A DNA stretch of 64,000 bases. It comes from JALORV01 sp963791235. GTDB lineage: Bacteria > Pseudomonadota > Gammaproteobacteria > Burkholderiales > Burkholderiaceae_F. The position numbers were made by a program, and so were the translations under genes. This document shows, one piece after another, positions 17,045-26,486 of the stretch. The stretch spans positions 124,001-188,000 of the forward strand of contig CAWBRW010000026.1 in assembly GCA_963791235.1 (NCBI GenBank). Reading direction: 5' to 3'. Position 1 is the stretch's first letter; every line of letters starts with the position of its first letter. The notes under the pieces are model-generated. The model was not told the origin of the DNA, made no database searches, and saw only the letters and a list, made by a program, of their open reading frames with translations.

Positions 17045-17632
17045 ATGCTTCCGCGCCGCCTCAGCGCTGGCTTCGCGCTGGTCGAATCGATGGTCACGAT
17101 CGTCGTGATCGCATTCGGCCTGCTCGGTGTCGCCGGTCTGGTGTCGCGCTCGTTCGTCACCGAGACCGAGGCCAACCAGCGTACCCAGGCGGCGCTGCTG
17201 CTGCAGGATATGGTCGCCCGCATCGAAGCCAATCGCGCCAACGTCGCCACCTACGTCACCGGCGATGCCGGAATCACCGGCTATGTCGATGTCGGCGGCG
17301 TCCCCACACTGATCAGTTGCGATCCTGCGGCCCCCCTGGTCGAACGCGACCGCTGCGAATGGGGACAGAAGCTGGCTGGCGCCGACGAGCGGATTGAAGC
17401 GCGCAACGCGTCGATGCTGGTCGGCGCGATCGGCTGCGTCTACGAGATCGACGCGTTCAACCGTGTCTATGCCGTCTCGGTGGCCTGGCAGGGAGCGGGC
17501 GAGGGCGCCACGCCGTCCGCCGACCTCGCCTACGCGCCGGCTGGCTGTGGCCGCAACCTGTATGGCACCGAAGCCCAGCGGCGCCTGATGACCACGCTGT
17601 TGCGCATCGGCACGCTCAATCCAGCGCCCTGA
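17045..17632 (+). CDS. pilV: type IV pilus modification protein PilV
   Basis: A 195-residue minor pilin with a short leader and the hydrophobic helix GFALVESMVTIVVIAFGLLGVAG. The conserved glutamate and the following LLLQDMVARIEANRANVATY segment are typical of PilV. The order FimT-PilV-PilW-PilX-PilY1 matches the known minor pilin operon. The products form the pilus-tip complex that primes assembly. It starts 5 bases after the FimT stop. Confidence 0.9.
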   Translation: MLPRRLSAGFALVESMVTIVVIAFGLLGVAGLVSRSFVTETEANQRTQAALLLQDMVARIEANRANVATYVTGDAGITGYVDVGGVPTLISCDPAAPLVERDRCEWGQKLAGADERIEARNASMLVGAIGCVYEIDAFNRVYAVSVAWQGAGEGATPSADLAYAPAGCGRNLYGTEAQRRLMTTLLRIGTLNPAP

Positions 17633-17643
17633 GGCCGAAGTCC

Positions 17644-18654
17644 ATGTCCCCGCGCCGCGCCGCCGGCTTCTCACTGATCGAGCTGATGATCGCGATGACG
17701 ATCGGCTTGATCCTGCTCACCGTGCTGGCGACAGTGTTCGACCAGACCACCTCCGGGCGCAATGCGCTGGAACGCATCTCGCGGCTGACGGAAAACTCGC
17801 GTTTCGCCGCCGACATCATCGGCGACGACATCCGCCACGCCGGGTTCTATGGCAATTTCATGCCTCCCAGCGACGCGGTATTCGCGGATCCGTCGCCGTG
17901 CGACTGGGATGTCGTCGATGTCGCGAAGATCGGCTGGCAGCCCAACCTCGCCTCGCCGGAGTATCCGGCGCAGTTGATGGGCTATGACGATCCCGCTGCC
18001 ACCGTTACCGCGATTGACTGCCTGCCGAACCGCGTTCCCGGCACCGACGTCCTCGTGATCCGACGCGCCGGGTCGGCGAACGTGACCGGTGCGGCCGTCA
18101 CGCTGCAGAACGTCTATGTGCAAGCGTCGCAGTGCGTCAACGACGCCCCTTCGCTGCGAGTGTCGAACACGGCGGCGCTTTTCACCTTGCGCACCGCTGC
18201 ATGCGACCCGGCGCTGCTGGCACCGGTGCGCCGCTATTTCGTTCGCGTCTATTACGTGTCCAGCTGCAACGACTGTTCGCCGTCGGACGGCATCCGCACG
18301 CTGCGTCGGTTCGAGTTCGTGGACGGCGGAACACGCAACGTGCCGCTCGCTGAGGGCGTCGAACAGTTCCAGATCGAGTACGCGTTCGACACCAACGATG
18401 ACGGCAGTCCGGAACAGTTCCTGACGACGATATCGGGCGGCACCACGCCGACCTCGCGCTGGTCGAACGTCGTGGCGCTGCGGTTGCATCTGCTGTTGCG
18501 CAGCACCGAGTCGGCTGGCGCCGCAAACACGTCGCCCGCGGTCTACGACCTCGGGCCTGCGCACAACGCGGAAACCTGCACCGCCGGCTTCAAGTGCCGG
18601 GCGCTGTCGACGACGCTGAGGCTCAACAACGTCGCCGGGCGGAGGGAAAGCTGA
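17644..18654 (+). CDS. pilW: type IV pilus minor pilin PilW
   Basis: A 336-residue protein with the prepilin motif AAGFSLIELMIAMTIGLILLTVLATVFDQ, then the conserved SRLTENSRFAADIIGDDIRHAGFYG, which is diagnostic of PilW. The long C-terminal domain contains several cysteines (CDWDVVD, SQCVND, SCNDCSP, ETCTAGFKC) that probably form disulfides in the periplasm. It is part of the tip-priming complex with PilV, PilX and PilY1. The stop overlaps the PilX start by one base. Confidence 0.92.
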   Translation: MSPRRAAGFSLIELMIAMTIGLILLTVLATVFDQTTSGRNALERISRLTENSRFAADIIGDDIRHAGFYGNFMPPSDAVFADPSPCDWDVVDVAKIGWQPNLASPEYPAQLMGYDDPAATVTAIDCLPNRVPGTDVLVIRRAGSANVTGAAVTLQNVYVQASQCVNDAPSLRVSNTAALFTLRTAACDPALLAPVRRYFVRVYYVSSCNDCSPSDGIRTLRRFEFVDGGTRNVPLAEGVEQFQIEYAFDTNDDGSPEQFLTTISGGTTPTSRWSNVVALRLHLLLRSTESAGAANTSPAVYDLGPAHNAETCTAGFKCRALSTTLRLNNVAGRRES

Positions 18655-19211
18655 TGCCACGCCATCATCGCGAATCCGGCGCCGCGCTGGTCGTCGCAAT
18701 CATCTTCCTGTTGCTGCTGTCGACGCTCGCCCTGACGGGCCTGCGCGCCAGCACGACCAACGTGACCATCGTCGGCAACATGCAGGCGCGGCAGGAAGTG
18801 ATTTCCACCGCGCAGATGCTGCTCGAGCAGACGGTGAGCAGCGACGAGTTCGCCCGCAATCCGCAGGGCGTTTTCGAGGCCGCCCGGGTCAACAGCGACT
18901 TCAACGGGGACGGCACGGCCGACGCCACGGCGGCACTGGCGGTGGCGCCGGTGTGCCTGCGCGTGCGCGTGGTCTCGCTCGTCGACCTCGATCCCGACAA
19001 TCCTGTAGACGCGGGCTGCTTCGCCAGCGCCGCACTTGCAAATCCCGGGTTCGTCCCGGCCGGTGGCGGGCCGGTCGGGTCGCTCTGCGCGGATACCGAG
19101 TGGCACCTGAGTTCGCGGGCAACCGACGCGCGCACCGGGGCCACAGTCACCATCAACCAGGGCGTCACTCTTCGCACTGCCGTGGTTGGTCTCAACGCGG
19201 TGTGCCAATGA
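18654..19211 (+). CDS. pilX: type IV pilus assembly protein PilX
   Basis: A 185-residue protein starting at ATG 18654 in the overlap TGATG. The N-terminus HHRESGAALVVAIIFLLLLSTLALTGLRAS is the PilX signature (SGAALVVALIFL type), in which the usual cleavage-site phenylalanine is replaced. It then has NMQARQEVISTAQMLLEQ and a small cysteine-containing C-terminal domain. It helps recruit PilY1 to the pilus tip. The last four bases overlap the PilY1 start. Confidence 0.9.
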   Translation: MPRHHRESGAALVVAIIFLLLLSTLALTGLRASTTNVTIVGNMQARQEVISTAQMLLEQTVSSDEFARNPQGVFEAARVNSDFNGDGTADATAALAVAPVCLRVRVVSLVDLDPDNPVDAGCFASAALANPGFVPAGGGPVGSLCADTEWHLSSRATDARTGATVTINQGVTLRTAVVGLNAVCQ

Positions 19212-22200
19212 CGATCTCCTCCCGCCTGTCCCTGCAAGAACGCCTGCTGACCGCCGCCCTCGCCGCTGCACTTGCTGCGGCGGGCCTGTTCTGGGCCTCG
19301 AACGCGCACGCGGACGACATCGACATCTACTCGCTGGCCAATATCGAGGGGTTCCGGCCGAACGTGCTGATCATCCTCGACAACTCCGCGAACTGGAGTG
19401 CCTCGCTAAAGGGCCTTCCAAATTGCGACGCCGCCGGCGCCAAGGTCAACTCCAAGCATGAAGACACCAAGTTCGGCAAGGAGAAGTGCGCGCTCTACAA
19501 GGTGATCAACAGCCTCTCGTACCAAGACCTGGGCCAGTTCAACTTCGCACTGATGCTTTTCAACGAGTCGCCGGACGACGGCGGCTATCCACGCCAGGCC
19601 TTCGTCAACGTCAAGACAGAGGGCGACAAAACGACGCTGCTCAACCTCATCAGCGGCCTCGACCGCGACAACGACAAGACCAACAACGCGTCGAGCGCCA
19701 CGACCTTCTATGAAGCCTACCAGTGGTTCACCGGCGGCAAGGTCCACATGGGGAACAAGACCGCCAGCAAGCACGATCCCCTAGCTTTCACGGACTCGAG
19801 CAAGACCACTTACGAGTCGCCTGGCCTCGGGTGCGCCCGCAACCACATCATCTACCTCGCCAACGGGTCTCCGGCGGATAACGACAACAAGGCGCTGGAA
19901 CTGCTGAAGCGGCTCAGTCCGAGTGCCACGCAAATGAGCATCCCGGTCGCCGAAAACATCAAGAGCACTGACGCCGCCAACTGGATCGACGAATTCGCGG
20001 CCTTCTTCAACTCTGCCGCTGACCTGGACGGCAGCGTCGAAGGCGCCCAGAACATCACCACTCACACGATCGCGGTGACTGGCGCCTCGAGCGACGGCAA
20101 TTTCCCGAACTACATCCGCTGGATCGCCAAGCAGGGCGGCGGCCTGTATCAGGAAGCACAGAACAGCGACCAGATCATCGTCGCGTTTACGAAGATCCTG
20201 AACCAGATCCGCGCATCGAACAGCGTGTTCGCCTCGGCCAGTTTGCCGGTGTCGGCCAACACCCAGGGCACTTACCTGAATCAGGTCTACATCGGCATGT
20301 TCCGCCCGGACGGCAACGCGCTGCCGCGCTGGGTCGGCAACCTGAAGCAGTACAAGTTCGTCTATGACACGGCTTCCGATTCGCTGCAGCTCGCCGACGC
20401 CGGCGACACGCCCGCCGTCAGCCCGGTCACCGGCTTCATCCACGAGGATGCGACCAGCTTCTGGACGCAGCCCAGCAGCTTCTGGAGCAAAGTCGAGGCG
20501 AGTTCGGGCGGCAAGTACTCGCGCAGCGATGCGCCGGACGGAGAAAAGGTCGAAAAGGGCGGAATCGCGCAGTGGCTGCGCTCGACCTACCGGGATACGC
20601 GTGCTGGACGGCCGGTCTATACCTGCGTCGGCGGCGGATGCGACGGCGGCTCGTCCGGCAGCGACCTCGCCACTGCCGGTATTGACCTCGTCAATGGCGG
20701 CAGCGGATACCGTTTCCAGACCGACAATTCGGGGCTGACAACGGCAATGCTGGGGGCCGGGAGCACGACAGAGCGCGACCTCATCATCCGCTGGGTCCGC
20801 GGCCGTGAGAACGTGACCAGTACGAACGTCGCCAACGAGTCGGTCGCGCGCGACCAGCTCGGCCAGGCGCCGGACGGCGTGACGGTCCGACCTTCGATCC
20901 ACGGCGACGTGCTGCATTCGCGCCCGGTGGCCATCAACTATGGCGGAACGCGTGGCGTCGTCGTGTTCTACGGAGCGAACGACGGCATGCTGCGCGCGAT
21001 CAACGGCAACCAGACCGGTTCCGGAGCGGGCAGCGAGATGTGGGCATTCGTCGCGCCCGAACACTTCGCCACGCTGCGCCGGCTGCGCGAGAACAATCCG
21101 GAAGTGCGCTATCCGTCGACGCCTTCGGCCAACACCAGCGCGCGCCCGCGCGAGTACTTCTTCGACGGGCCTATAGGCGCCTACCAGAATACGGCGGCCA
21201 ACGAGGTCGCGATCTTCGCCACCTTCCGCCGCGGCGGGAGCGGGGTCTATGCATTCAACGTCAGCACGCCCGACCAGCCGCGCCTGATGTGGAAGATCAA
21301 CGGGACGGGTGATTACAGTGCGCTCGGACAGACCTGGTCGATGCCGCGCGTGTCCCGCGTGAAGGATCGCGCTGAACCGGTGTTGATCATGGGTGGCGGC
21401 TACGACAACGTTGCCGAAGACGCATCGCCCGCCGGCACGACAACCAAGGGACGCGGCGTCTATGTGATGAACATGCGCACCGGCGCCCGGCTTGCCTTAC
21501 TTCCGACCGATTTCAGCGTTCCGGCCGATGTCACCGTGCTCGACACCGATGGCGACGGCTACGTTGACCGCGCCTACGTGGTCGACGCGCGTGCCCAGCT
21601 CTACCGCATTGACATGGAATCGGCCGCTGGCGCTGCACGCGAGCCGACGGACTGGGTCATCACCAAGATCGCCGCGCTGAACGACGGCACCGACGGAACC
21701 AACGGCACACGCAAGGTGTTCTTTGCGCCGGACGTGATCCTCACACGCAACTACACGGTGGTGCTGCTCGGCACCGGTGACCGCGAGAAACCGCTGAAGA
21801 CCGTAAGCAACGATCGCTTCTTCGTCATCAAGGACACACGTGTCGACAAGGGCGAACCGACCGTCGTCTCTCCGATCACGGAGGCAAGCCTGGCCGAGAT
21901 CAACTCGGCGAACATTGCCGGCCGCGATCCTGAGGGGTGCTCCTACGCGCTCGCCACCAACGGCGAAAAGGTGATCAACCAGCCGATCACGTTCGGCGGC
22001 ATCACCTATTTCTCGACCAACCGCCCGTTGCCGCCCGGCGGCGGCAGCTGCACACGCGCGCAGAACCGCGCCTACCAGATGCCGCTGCTGTGCCGCAATC
22101 CTTCGGCGCGGAACCTTATCGGCGATGGCCTGCCGCCGTCACCGGTGGTCGGCTACGTCGACGTCGGCCGCGGCAAGCTGGTGCCGTTCGTCATCGGCGG

Positions 22201-22303
22201 AGCGAACGACAAGAACTCCTCGATCGAGGCCAACCGCGCCAACATTCCGATCCCCGCGAAACGCAAGCGTTCGTACTGGTTCATGGAGAACCGCGACCGC
22301 TGA
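19208..22303 (+). CDS. pilY1: pilus tip adhesin/assembly factor PilY1
   Basis: A 1031-residue secreted protein. It has a signal peptide (about residues 12-36, ending NAHADD), an N-terminal von Willebrand A-like domain beginning VLIILDNSANWS near residue 55, and a C-terminal PilY1 beta-propeller. The propeller carries a calcium-binding loop with DTDGDGYVDR near residues 777-787, matching the EF-hand-like site shown in Pseudomonas PilY1 to control retraction. It also contains NDGMLRAINGNQ and WAFVAPEHF, typical of the propeller. Expected at the pilus tip as adhesin or mechanosensor. It ends the operon. Confidence 0.93.
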   Translation: MTISSRLSLQERLLTAALAAALAAAGLFWASNAHADDIDIYSLANIEGFRPNVLIILDNSANWSASLKGLPNCDAAGAKVNSKHEDTKFGKEKCALYKVINSLSYQDLGQFNFALMLFNESPDDGGYPRQAFVNVKTEGDKTTLLNLISGLDRDNDKTNNASSATTFYEAYQWFTGGKVHMGNKTASKHDPLAFTDSSKTTYESPGLGCARNHIIYLANGSPADNDNKALELLKRLSPSATQMSIPVAENIKSTDAANWIDEFAAFFNSAADLDGSVEGAQNITTHTIAVTGASSDGNFPNYIRWIAKQGGGLYQEAQNSDQIIVAFTKILNQIRASNSVFASASLPVSANTQGTYLNQVYIGMFRPDGNALPRWVGNLKQYKFVYDTASDSLQLADAGDTPAVSPVTGFIHEDATSFWTQPSSFWSKVEASSGGKYSRSDAPDGEKVEKGGIAQWLRSTYRDTRAGRPVYTCVGGGCDGGSSGSDLATAGIDLVNGGSGYRFQTDNSGLTTAMLGAGSTTERDLIIRWVRGRENVTSTNVANESVARDQLGQAPDGVTVRPSIHGDVLHSRPVAINYGGTRGVVVFYGANDGMLRAINGNQTGSGAGSEMWAFVAPEHFATLRRLRENNPEVRYPSTPSANTSARPREYFFDGPIGAYQNTAANEVAIFATFRRGGSGVYAFNVSTPDQPRLMWKINGTGDYSALGQTWSMPRVSRVKDRAEPVLIMGGGYDNVAEDASPAGTTTKGRGVYVMNMRTGARLALLPTDFSVPADVTVLDTDGDGYVDRAYVVDARAQLYRIDMESAAGAAREPTDWVITKIAALNDGTDGTNGTRKVFFAPDVILTRNYTVVLLGTGDREKPLKTVSNDRFFVIKDTRVDKGEPTVVSPITEASLAEINSANIAGRDPEGCSYALATNGEKVINQPITFGGITYFSTNRPLPPGGGSCTRAQNRAYQMPLLCRNPSARNLIGDGLPPSPVVGYVDVGRGKLVPFVIGGANDKNSSIEANRANIPIPAKRKRSYWFMENRDR

Positions 22304-22360
22304 CGCTGCAGTCGCGGGGCGACAGCCCGGCCAGAAACGGCCGCGCTATCGTTCGCCCCG

Positions 22361-23860
22361 ATGTCGCGCCTGCTTCACCTGACCACGACTACCTCGCGCC
22401 TCGTCGCGCGGTGGCTCTGGCGCGGCTTCCTTGCCGTGGCCGGCCTGTGCCTGGCGGTCGCTCTCGGTTTCACGCTGTATGCGGTCGGCGCCCTGCCCCC
22501 ACTGCAACCCTGGCACACCGAGCGGCTGCACGAGGAATTCTCGGCATGGAAGCACGCGGACCTCGACTTCGAGGGCTACCTGCAGCTGGAGCAGCGACTG
22601 TTCGAGGAACTTCGCACGAAAGCAGCGACGTGGCCTCGGGACGAGGCGTTCGTGCACAGCCGCTTCAATCCGGACGGCGTGCCCAACCGACTCGCGGCCG
22701 GCTCGCCCCACAACCGGTCGTTCCGGCTGAAGTCCGATACCCCGGTCGGCGCCGCGCTGCTGATCCACGGTCTCAGCGACTCGCCGTACTCGATGAAGGC
22801 GCTGGCGGAGTCGCTGCACGCCCGAGGCATCGACGTCACGGTGGTGCGTCTGCCGGGCCACGGCACGCTGCCGTCGATGATGACCGAGATGTCGTACCGC
22901 GACTGGACGACTGCGACGCGAATCGCGGCGCGTGCCGCTGCCGCCCGGGCACCGGCGGGCACGCCGTTCTACATCGGCGGGTACTCCACCGGCGGGACGC
23001 TGTCGCTGCTGTATGCGCTCGACAGCCTGGACGACAGCTCGCTGCGCCGCCCGGATCGCGTGCTGCTGGTATCGCCGGCCATCGAACTGACGCGCGTGGC
23101 CGCACTCGCCAGCATCATCGACATCGCGAGCATCGTGCCAGTGCCGGTGCTGGAAAAGGTCCGCTGGCAGGAAGTGGTCGCGGAGTTCGATCCCTACAAG
23201 TTCAACTCGTTTCCGGTCAATGCTTCGCGGCAGGTCAATCGCGCCACCCGGGAGCTGCAGCGCACGCTCGCGCGCGCCCGCGAAAGCGGCGCCATCGCGC
23301 AGATGCCGCCGGTCACCGCCTGGCAGTCCGCGGTGGATTCAACGGTCGGGGCCAGCGGCACCGTTGATGTGCTGTTCGCGGCACTGCAGGGCCCGCAGCA
23401 TTGTCTGGTGCTTTTCGACGTCAACCGCAGCGAGACATTCAGCAGCGTGCAGCGGCCGGGGGCGCGGGCGCTGATCGAACGCACCGCCCGGGAAGCACGC
23501 TCGTACACGCTGGACCTGGTGACCAACTTCGACCGGCAGCAGGAACAGGTTGTCGTGCACCGCATCGCGCCCGACGGGGCGCGACAGGAACTGCCGACCG
23601 GGCTCACCTGGCCACGCGACCTGGTCTCGCTCGGCCACGTCGCGTTGCCCTTTCCGCCCGACGATCCGGTGTACGGTTTCCGTCCGGGCAGTGGGCGCGG
23701 CGGCATTCCGAGCATCGGCTCGTGGCTGCTGCGCGGGGAGTCCGGCGCCACGACGGTTTCGCTCGGGTCGCTGACGCGCCTGCGCAGCAACCCTTTCTGG
23801 TCGCTGATCGACCAGCAGATCGGCGAGTACGTCGCCGCCGATCGCGTCAAGGCACGCTAG
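22361..23860 (+). CDS. membrane-anchored alpha/beta hydrolase
   Basis: A 499-residue protein with an N-terminal TM helix (about residues 22-45) and a periplasmic or cytosolic hydrolase domain. Motifs are GAALLIHGLSDSPYSMKALA (oxyanion HG), VRLPGHGTLPSMMTEMSYRDW and the nucleophile elbow GGYSTGGTLSLL with serine 209. The extended C-terminal half is not recognised. It resembles carboxylesterases or lysophospholipase-like enzymes, but no substrate can be assigned. The 3' end overlaps the convergent phosphatidyltransferase gene by 14 bases. Confidence 0.82.
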   Translation: MSRLLHLTTTTSRLVARWLWRGFLAVAGLCLAVALGFTLYAVGALPPLQPWHTERLHEEFSAWKHADLDFEGYLQLEQRLFEELRTKAATWPRDEAFVHSRFNPDGVPNRLAAGSPHNRSFRLKSDTPVGAALLIHGLSDSPYSMKALAESLHARGIDVTVVRLPGHGTLPSMMTEMSYRDWTTATRIAARAAAARAPAGTPFYIGGYSTGGTLSLLYALDSLDDSSLRRPDRVLLVSPAIELTRVAALASIIDIASIVPVPVLEKVRWQEVVAEFDPYKFNSFPVNASRQVNRATRELQRTLARARESGAIAQMPPVTAWQSAVDSTVGASGTVDVLFAALQGPQHCLVLFDVNRSETFSSVQRPGARALIERTAREARSYTLDLVTNFDRQQEQVVVHRIAPDGARQELPTGLTWPRDLVSLGHVALPFPPDDPVYGFRPGSGRGGIPSIGSWLLRGESGATTVSLGSLTRLRSNPFWSLIDQQIGEYVAADRVKAR

Positions 23861-24455
23861 GGTCGCGCGCCGTCCGTGCGCGTGTCAGGGTGAGCGCACG
23901 CCGGCCCCAGATCCAGACGTACTGCACGCCGGACGTGACGACGCTGAGAAACACACACGCGAACAGCAGCGGCAGCGTGGCACGGTCGTCCACCAGCGCA
24001 GCGGCATCGGCGATCACCGCGGCAAGCATGACAAACTCCAGAACGGTGTTGAGCTTGGAAAGCCACGTCGGTGCCATCTCGACATGCCCGAACAGCCGGT
24101 GATAGGCGACAGCGCCACCCACGATGACGACGTCGCGCAGCACGATCGCGGCTGCCAGCCACATCGGAAGCAGACCCTGCCATGCCAGCAGCAGTGTCAC
24201 CGTGAGCATTGTCAGCTTGTCGGCGATCGGGTCGGCGATCGCACCGAAGCGCGTCCGGGCATTGAAGCGTCGCGCAATGGTGCCGTCGACAAGATCGCTC
24301 AGCGCCGACGCGGCCAGCGTCCAGAAGGCCTCGACATAGCGCTCCTGCAGCAGCAGTGCGCCAATCACCGGTATCAGCAGCCCGCGCACGACGGTGATCA
24401 CGTTGGGCACGTGCCGCAGCGCGCGGCCGGTGGCGATATCAGAGGCGGGCGACAT
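23847..24455 (-). CDS. CDP-alcohol phosphatidyltransferase family protein
   Basis: A 202-residue integral membrane enzyme starting at ATG 24455 (an ATG 10 codons upstream is also possible). The CDP-alcohol signature DGx2ARx8Gx3Dx3D is complete: DGTIARRFNARTRFGAIADPIAD. About six TM segments follow the usual pattern. Members transfer a phosphatidyl group from CDP-diacylglycerol to glycerol phosphate, another phospholipid or inositol phosphate. The likely class is PgsA/cardiolipin synthase-like. The start overlaps the stop of the upstream aldo/keto reductase by 17 bases, so they form one operon. Confidence 0.87.
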   Translation of the reverse strand: MSPASDIATGRALRHVPNVITVVRGLLIPVIGALLLQERYVEAFWTLAASALSDLVDGTIARRFNARTRFGAIADPIADKLTMLTVTLLLAWQGLLPMWLAAAIVLRDVVIVGGAVAYHRLFGHVEMAPTWLSKLNTVLEFVMLAAVIADAAALVDDRATLPLLFACVFLSVVTSGVQYVWIWGRRALTLTRARTARDPSVP

Positions 24456-25374
24456 GATCGGCAATGGTCCGCCGCAATGCCGCATCCGGCAAGCGGCCGT
24501 GCGCGGCAGCGATGTTCTCGCGCATGTGCTCCGGGTTCGTCGTCGCCGGAATGGCGCAGGTGACCGCCGGGTGCGAGACGATCCACTTCAGGCAGACCTG
24601 CCCCCAGTTCGTGCAGTCGATGTCGGCCACCCAGCCGGGCAGCGGCCGCGCGCTCAACCGATCCACCAGCGCGCCGCCATCAAATGGCCGGTTGATGATC
24701 ACCGCGGTGCCACGCTCGGCGGCCAGCGGCAGCAGGCGCGCCTCGACGCTGCGATCGGCAAGGCTGTAGGTGAACTGCACGAAATCGAACTCCGCGCGCT
24801 GCAGCGCCTGCTCGAGCGCGGCATGGCGGCGCCCGTGCGAGGTGGTGATGCCGATGTAGCGAACGCGCCCCTCGGCCTTCCACTGCTTCAACGTGGCCAG
24901 GTGCGTCTCCCAGTCGACCATGTTGTGGATCTGCATCAGGTCGAAGCGCGGCAGGCGCCAGAGTGCGAGCGACTGGTTCATCTGGTCGATGCCGGCCCCC
25001 CGGCCGCTGGTCCAGACTTTGGTGGCCGCGAACGTCGATGACGCGCGGCCCAGTTGTGACACCAGTTCCCCGACCACCGCCTCGGCGCGGCCATACATCG
25101 GGCTCGAGTCGATCAGGCGTCCGCCGCCGGCGTAGAAAGCCTCCAGAACCTGGCGGCGCCGTGCCAGGTCAAAGCGACTGGCACCGATGTCGAAGGTCAG
25201 CCAGGTACCGAGGCCGATGACCGGCAGCCGTTCCCCGGTCCGCGGGATTGGGCGCTGGATGAGCGAATTCGCCTGTGCGATAGACGGCCACAGCACCGTC
25301 CCGGCCAGGCCGAGGGCCGAGCCGGCGACAACGCGGCGGCGGCCCCGATCAATGACGATCACGATCTCTGTCAC
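24439..25374 (-). CDS. Tat-exported aldo/keto reductase
   Basis: About 311 residues from GTG 25374 (the frame is open to 25452). The N-terminus has DRGRRRVVAGSALGLAGT, a twin-arginine-type signal before a hydrophobic stretch, then the AKR barrel. Tetrad residues: aspartate and tyrosine in LIDSSPMYGRAE, lysine in FAATKVWTSG, histidine in LMQIHNMVDWE. It has KWIVSHPAVTCAIPATTNPEHM, the C-terminal NADP-binding region. It would reduce an unknown aldehyde or ketone, perhaps in the periplasm with pre-loaded cofactor. It is co-transcribed with the phosphatidyltransferase. Confidence 0.83.
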   Translation of the reverse strand: MTEIVIVIDRGRRRVVAGSALGLAGTVLWPSIAQANSLIQRPIPRTGERLPVIGLGTWLTFDIGASRFDLARRRQVLEAFYAGGGRLIDSSPMYGRAEAVVGELVSQLGRASSTFAATKVWTSGRGAGIDQMNQSLALWRLPRFDLMQIHNMVDWETHLATLKQWKAEGRVRYIGITTSHGRRHAALEQALQRAEFDFVQFTYSLADRSVEARLLPLAAERGTAVIINRPFDGGALVDRLSARPLPGWVADIDCTNWGQVCLKWIVSHPAVTCAIPATTNPEHMRENIAAAHGRLPDAALRRTIADHVARL

Positions 25375-25563
25375 CCGACGCCGCACTTGCAACGCAGCAC
25401 GGGCCGCCGGGCGGGTTGCGCCCCGTCGCGATGCGTGTGCTTGCACACGCATGCGCGCAGCGTCGGATTGGACGGCAAGTGCACGGCGGTCATGTCGTCA
25501 CGCATTCTGCCAGTGCACAGAGGGCGTCCGGGGTCATAGAATCCGCCGACCTGGAGGATCGAC

Positions 25564-25992
25564 GTGAGCCCTGACCTGAAGCCCGGGATCAGCTATGTCT
25601 TCGACTACACGGTCCCGGACAGCAAGACGGTGCCGCGCCTGTACCCGGAGTGGCGCGAGTTCGGCGAGATGCCGGAGGTGTTCGCGACCGGTTTTCTCGT
25701 TGGCCTGATGGAAGGCGCGTGCCAGCTGGCGATCAAGCCCTATCTCGACTGGCCGCGTGAACAGTCGCTCGGCACCCATGTCAGCTTCTCGCACCTGGCG
25801 GCGACGCCACCGGGTCTGACGGTGCGCGTGCGTTGCGAGGTCATCGCGGTCGAGGGACGCAAGGTGCGCTTCCAGGCCAGCGCGCACGACGGCCATGACC
25901 TGATCTCCGAGGGCACGCACGAGCGCTTCATCATCGACGTCGCTCGCTTCAATGAGAAGCTTTCCGCCAAGCGGCGTGCGGCGGGACACTGA
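25564..25992 (+). CDS. hotdog-fold thioesterase (FlK-like)
   Basis: A 142-residue protein starting at GTG 25564, with a GGAGG site 9 bases upstream. Features: LKPGISYVFDYTVPDSKTVPRLYPEW, then FATGFLVGLMEGACQLAI with the helix that holds the catalytic glutamate of fluoroacetyl-CoA-type thioesterases, GTHVSFSHLAATPPGLTVRV, and HERFIIDVARFNEKL. It probably hydrolyses a short acyl-CoA. A possible -10 box (TAGAAT, 25538-25543) lies about 20 bases before the start. It is followed by an FMN-binding protein after 2 bases. Confidence 0.83.
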   Translation: MSPDLKPGISYVFDYTVPDSKTVPRLYPEWREFGEMPEVFATGFLVGLMEGACQLAIKPYLDWPREQSLGTHVSFSHLAATPPGLTVRVRCEVIAVEGRKVRFQASAHDGHDLISEGTHERFIIDVARFNEKLSAKRRAAGH

Positions 25993-25994
25993 CG

Positions 25995-26486
25995 ATGGGT
26001 GAACCCGTCCTCGACAGTCGGGTACTGGAGTTCCTGGAGCATCGCGTGCTTGTCTCGGTGGCCTCGCGCAGTGCCGAGCATGTTCCGTCGCTGGTCCGCT
26101 GCGTCGGTTTCCGCGTGCATGAACGGCCGCAGCGCCTGACGGTGTTCGTGCGCACGCGCTATTCGGAGCGCGTGCTCGACGACATCCAGGCCACCGGCCT
26201 CGTTGCAGTGGTCTTCAGCGAGCCGAGCACGCACCGGACGCTGCAGGTCAAGGGCACCGACGCCGTCGCCGGTCCCCTCCAGGAAGGCGACTGGCCAATG
26301 ATCGGCATGCACATCGAAGCGGCGGTCGCGGAGCTCGGTCCGCTGGGTTATCCGGAACGCTGGGTCCGGACGGTGTTCGAGGCCACGCCAGCCCAGGTGC
26401 AGGCAGTGCGGTTCACGCCCTCGAGTGCGTTTGCTCAAACGCCGGGCCCGCGGGCCGGTGCGCCGCTCGCCGGGATGCAGCCATGA
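25995..26486 (+). CDS. pyridoxamine 5'-phosphate oxidase-like FMN-binding protein
   Basis: A 163-residue split-barrel protein (PNPOx-like). The order is a short helix, a beta-strand with VLVSVASRS, CVGFRVHERPQRLTVFVRTR, then LVAVVFSEPSTHRTLQVKGTDAV, the typical second half of the flavin-binding barrel. No PLP-oxidase signature is present, so it is probably a flavin or heme binding protein of unknown substrate. It overlaps the GAF fusion gene by 4 bases, and both proteins carry split-barrel domains. Confidence 0.72.
   Translation: MGEPVLDSRVLEFLEHRVLVSVASRSAEHVPSLVRCVGFRVHERPQRLTVFVRTRYSERVLDDIQATGLVAVVFSEPSTHRTLQVKGTDAVAGPLQEGDWPMIGMHIEAAVAELGPLGYPERWVRTVFEATPAQVQAVRFTPSSAFAQTPGPRAGAPLAGMQP

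Noticed and set aside
19781..21064. 427-codon open frame on the minus strand
   Set aside because: Antisense to pilY1; no recognisable domain or start context.
21937..23367. 476-codon plus-strand frame overlapping pilY1 and the hydrolase
   Set aside because: It spans two genes in a third frame and has Arg/Pro/Gly-rich low-complexity sequence only.
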